Shown here: positions 61,043-64,000 of the stretch, one piece after another
Position numbering within the stretch: position 1 is the first letter of the stretch
Layout: each line of letters begins with the position of its first letter
Source: Nocardia asteroides
GTDB lineage: Bacteria; Actinomycetota; Actinomycetes; Mycobacteriales; Mycobacteriaceae
Direction: 5' to 3'
DNA: 64,000 nt
Assembly (NCBI RefSeq): GCF_021183625.1
Contig: NZ_CP089214.1
Span: 62,001-126,000 of the forward strand
Program-made: the position numbers and the translations under genes
The notes under the pieces: model-generated
Told to the model about the DNA's origin: nothing
Seen by the model: the letters and a program-made list of their open reading frames with translations, nothing else
Databases searched by the model: none

Positions 61043-63292
61043 TCAGCGCAGTGCGGGAACCGGCTCGTCCGCCTCCGCGGGCACGTCGAGCCGCTTGGTC
61101 AGCCCCTCACCCTCGATGTCGAACGTCGGCACCAGCGGCGCGAGCCACTTCGGCATCCACCAGATCCGCTCGCCGACGATCAGCATGAACGCCGGGACGA
61201 TCAGCATCCGCACCAGGAAGGCATCGGCCAGCACACCGACGGCGAGCGCGAAGCCGATGGTCTTCAGGATCACGTCGTCGGTGAGCGCGAACCCGGCGAA
61301 GACGCCGATCATGATGATCGCGGCGGCGACCACGACCCTGGCGCTGTGCGCGAACCCGTCGATCACGGCCTGGCGGGCCGGGGTGCCGTGCGCGTACGCC
61401 TCGCGCATCCGGCTGACCAGGAACACCTCGTAGTCCATGGCGAGCCCGAACAGGATGCCGGTCAGCAGGATCGGCAGGATGAACAGCACCGGCGAGGTGG
61501 TGTCCAGGCCGATGAGCTGGTTGAGCCAGCCCCACTGGAACACCGCGACGGTGGCGCCGAGCGAGACGCCGACCGAGAGCAGGAACCCGAGCGCGGCCTT
61601 GAGCGGCACCCACAGCGAGCGGAACACCGCGATCAGCAGGAAGACCGCGAGCCCGACCACGACCGCGAGGTAGATCGGGAACACCGAGGTGAGCTCGTTG
61701 GCGATATCGACCCCGACCGCGGTCTGGCCGGTGACGAGGGCGCGCGCGCCGGTCTCGGCGGGCAGGTCGGCGACGGTGCCGCGGATCTCCGCGACCAGGT
61801 CCTTGGTGGCCTGGTCGGACGGCCCGGAGCCCGGGATCACCGTGACGGTCGCGAACTTCACGACGGCGAGCTGCTGGGCGAATGCCTGCTGCGCCTGCGG
61901 GGTGTCGCTGGTGAGCGCGGGGATCACGGTGGCGACGTCGGTGCCCGCGCGGCCTGCCATGGTCTGCAGGTCGTTGGTCACCCTGGCGACCGCGCCCGCC
62001 GGGTCGGCCGCGTTCGCGGTGTCGACCACCACGACCAGCGGGCCGTTGGCGCCGGGGCCGAAGTTCTCGGCGATCAGGTCGTAGGCGGTGCGGGCATTGC
62101 TGCCCGCGGGCTTGCCGGCGTCGTCGGGCAGCGCGAGCTGCATGGAGGCGACCGGGAGCGAGGCGAGCAGCGCGATGGCGATGCCGCCCGCCAGTGCGCC
62201 CCACTTGTTCCCGGCGATGCCCTCGACCCAGCGGCGGCCGTGCGTGCGCGGCTCGACGCCGTTGGCGGCCTTGGCCAGGTAGCGCGGCTTGCCCCTCATG
62301 ACCCGCTCGCCGGCGAAGCCGAGGATCGCGGGCAGCAGCGTGAGCGAGATGAGCACCGCGACGGCCACGGTGAAGGCGCCGCCCAGCCCCATCTGGGTCA
62401 GGAAGCCGATGTTGCAGACCGCGAGCCCGACCAGCGCGATGATGACGGTGAGCCCGGCGAAGACCACCGCCGAGCCCGCGGTCCCGACCGCGCGGCCCGC
62501 CGCCTCCTCGAGCGAACGCCCGGCCCGGACCTCGCTCTGGTAGCGGCTCATGATGAACAGCGCGTAGTCGATGCCGACCGCGAGCCCGAGCATGGTGCCG
62601 AGCGCCGGGGTGGTGGAGGAGAGCTCGACGAAGCCGGTGAGCGCGGTGATCGCCAGCATGCCGATGCCGACGCCGACCAGCGCGGTGAGCAGCGGCATCC
62701 CGGCCGCGACCAGTGAGCCGAAGGTCACGGCGAGGACGAGCAGCGCCACCGCGATGCCGACGACCTCGGCCAGCGGCATCTCCACCTCGTTCATGGCGTC
62801 GCCGCCGATGGCGACGTTCAGCCCGGCGGTCTCGGCGTCGTGCGCGGCGTTCTCCAGCGCCGAGCGGTCGGCGTCGGTGAGCTCGTTGGAGGTCTGCGTG
62901 TAGCCGACCGAGGCGTAGCCGACGCGGCCGTCGCCGGTGAGCGTGCCCGCGGTGAACGGGTCGGTCACCGAGGCGACGTGCTCGGTGCGCAGCGCGCCGA
63001 GCGCGGCGGTCACCGCGGCGCTGTAGCCGGGCTCGGTCAGCGAGCGGCCCTCGGGCGCCTCGAAGACCACCCGTGCGGTGGCGCCGTCGGGGGAGGACTG
63101 CGGCGCCCGCTCCTCGATGAGGTCGAAGGCCTGGGTCGACTCGATCCCGGCCAGCTCGAACTTGTCACTGGTCTTGCCGGAGAGCGTCGCCGCGCCGACG
63201 CCGAGCACGACCAGCAGCAGCACCCAGATCGCCGCCACCGCCCTGCGGTGCGCGAACGACCACCGGCCCAGCCGGAACAACTGCCACGCCAT
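61043..63292 (-). CDS. MMPL-family RND transporter
   Basis: 749 residues from ATG 63292, with GGAGG six bases upstream; ATG 63322 is in frame but less well placed. Two RND halves are each a membrane helix, a periplasmic loop, and five helices. Motifs include MLGLAVGIDYALFIMSRYQSEVRAG in the first half and FGLAMDYEVFLVSRMREAYAHG in the second, both with the proton-relay Asp (GIDYALF, AMDYEVF). Members export lipids or drugs using the proton gradient. Divergent from a TetR gene with a palindrome between them. Confidence 0.93.
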   Translation of the reverse strand: MAWQLFRLGRWSFAHRRAVAAIWVLLLVVLGVGAATLSGKTSDKFELAGIESTQAFDLIEERAPQSSPDGATARVVFEAPEGRSLTEPGYSAAVTAALGALRTEHVASVTDPFTAGTLTGDGRVGYASVGYTQTSNELTDADRSALENAAHDAETAGLNVAIGGDAMNEVEMPLAEVVGIAVALLVLAVTFGSLVAAGMPLLTALVGVGIGMLAITALTGFVELSSTTPALGTMLGLAVGIDYALFIMSRYQSEVRAGRSLEEAAGRAVGTAGSAVVFAGLTVIIALVGLAVCNIGFLTQMGLGGAFTVAVAVLISLTLLPAILGFAGERVMRGKPRYLAKAANGVEPRTHGRRWVEGIAGNKWGALAGGIAIALLASLPVASMQLALPDDAGKPAGSNARTAYDLIAENFGPGANGPLVVVVDTANAADPAGAVARVTNDLQTMAGRAGTDVATVIPALTSDTPQAQQAFAQQLAVVKFATVTVIPGSGPSDQATKDLVAEIRGTVADLPAETGARALVTGQTAVGVDIANELTSVFPIYLAVVVGLAVFLLIAVFRSLWVPLKAALGFLLSVGVSLGATVAVFQWGWLNQLIGLDTTSPVLFILPILLTGILFGLAMDYEVFLVSRMREAYAHGTPARQAVIDGFAHSARVVVAAAIIMIGVFAGFALTDDVILKTIGFALAVGVLADAFLVRMLIVPAFMLIVGERIWWMPKWLAPLVPTFDIEGEGLTKRLDVPAEADEPVPALR

Positions 63293-63315
63293 GAGCGTCC
63301 TCCAAGCACCTATAT

Positions 63316-63329
63316 GGACCAAATGGTCC
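63316..63329. promoter_or_regulatory. TetR operator-like palindrome GGACCA-AA-TGGTCC
   Basis: A perfect palindrome of 6-bp arms, 24 bp upstream of the MMPL start and 124 bp from the TetR start. It fits repression of the exporter by the TetR protein at 63453. Confidence 0.65.
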
Positions 63330-63452
63330 GGATAGGGTCTAGAGTAGGAGTATGCGGACTACGGGGTCCACTTCAGCGCCCCAAGTGTGCAGCAACTCAC
63401 GTGAGCTGCGGAAATGAGACCCCGGACACACTCCGGCAAAGGGAGCGGATCG

Positions 63453-64000
63453 ATGACGGCACCGAATCGGCAGCGGCGGCGCCGGGTGGACGCCCAGCAC
63501 AACTCCGAGCGCGTGCTCGCCGCCGCGATCGAGGTCTTCACCGAGCACGGGCTCGAGGCCACCATCCCCGAGGTGGCCGCGCGCGCCGGCGTCGGCAAGG
63601 CGACCGTCTACCGCAGCTACCCGACCAAGGCCGACCTGGTGCGCGAGCTCGCGCTGCTGCACCTGGACTGGATCGACGAACTCGTCACCGCCGCGCTCGA
63701 CACCGCCCGCACCGATGCCTACCGCGCGCTGGAGGTGCTGCTGGAGCGGATCGCGACCCGGCTCGCCGAGGACCGGCTCATGGTCGAGGTGCTCAGCGGC
63801 GTGGACGGCATCGAGGACGAGCGGCTCGACAACCAGCTCGAGCAGCTCCTCGCGCTGGCGCACGAGCAGGGCAGGCTGCGCCCCGACGCGACCGCCATGG
63901 ATGTGCAGGTGCTGGTCGCCGGGGTCGCGCGGGCGCTGATCGAGCTGGAGATCGGCGACCCCGCCGTCTGGCGCCGCTACGCCCGGCTTGCGCTGTCCGC
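63453..64000 (+). CDS. TetR family regulator, cut by the right edge
   Basis: At least 182 residues from ATG 63453 (AAAGGGAG upstream). Helix-turn-helix IPEVAARAGVGKATVYRSYPTKADLV is typical; shown by its motif AGVGKATVYRSYPTK near residue 45. The visible ligand domain includes YRALEVLLERIATRL. The likely target is the divergent MMPL exporter. The stop lies outside the window. Confidence 0.9.
   Translation, partial: MTAPNRQRRRRVDAQHNSERVLAAAIEVFTEHGLEATIPEVAARAGVGKATVYRSYPTKADLVRELALLHLDWIDELVTAALDTARTDAYRALEVLLERIATRLAEDRLMVEVLSGVDGIEDERLDNQLEQLLALAHEQGRLRPDATAMDVQVLVAGVARALIELEIGDPAVWRRYARLALS

Overview
The window is high-GC actinobacterial DNA, most likely Nocardia or a close relative in the Mycobacteriales. 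Pointers are an AccD5/AccE5/AccA3-type acyl-CoA carboxylase operon, a conservon-type sensor operon, a WhiB-like protein, a SARP regulator, an LAL (MalT-type) LuxR regulator, an MMPL exporter, and frequent GTG/TTG starts with ATGA or GTGA stop-start overlaps. The genus is inference.

Region 1 (1-8.8 kb) is central metabolism: a pyruvate-dehydrogenase-E1-like gene running off the left edge, divergent Lrp and GntR/FCD regulators, a propionyl/acetyl-CoA carboxylase operon (beta, epsilon, alpha) and acetoacetyl-CoA synthetase. Region 2 (8.8-19.0 kb) is an aromatic catabolic island around a PucR regulator. On its left is a minus-strand operon of ring hydroxylase, acylpyruvase-fold hydrolase and single-domain extradiol dioxygenase. 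On its right is a plus-strand operon of flavin reductase, a RibB-like protein lacking the catalytic residues, an acyl-CoA-dehydrogenase-fold monooxygenase, a nitroreductase, an NTF2-fold protein and a second FAD hydroxylase. A 10-bp palindrome upstream of lrp/E1 and of gntR recurs, with one change, upstream of the left operon.

Region 3 (19.5-30.4 kb) holds a conservon without its GTPase gene, an LLM oxidoreductase and the homogentisate pathway. Homogentisate 1,2-dioxygenase (hmgA) is followed by about 4.1 kb carrying two regulator/tyrosine-recombinase pairs. After that comes a second, displaced 3' end of hmgA that overlaps the start of fumarylacetoacetase (fahA). The arrangement is best explained by a small integrative element inserted at the codons for the HGD iron site, which brought a replacement 3' end and split an hmgA-fahA operon.

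Region 4 (30.4-46.3 kb) includes decayed genes (truncated, frameshifted GH15 glucosidase; MFS remnant; Ig-like secreted protein remnant), a regulator block (LAL-LuxR, WhiB, SARP), an ECF sigma/TPR/sugar-isomerase operon preceded by a 55-residue peptide gene, and a three-domain rhodanese. Region 5 (46.4-53.6 kb) contains a tandem pair of very stable hairpins, a methyltransferase/TetR pair and an unfamiliar five-gene minus-strand operon (two paralogous proteins, a protein with an Asp/Gly-rich tail, an asparagine-synthetase-like enzyme lacking its glutaminase cysteine, and a possible cupin). Region 6 (53.6-57.4 kb) is a three-gene CHAT-protease system of the conflict/defence type. Region 7 (57.4-64 kb) has a methyltransferase, a HEAT-repeat/MerR-HEAT pair behind a MerR-type promoter, a frameshifted GNAT gene, and an MMPL exporter divergent from a TetR gene that runs off the right edge. 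No rRNA, tRNA or CRISPR array was found.
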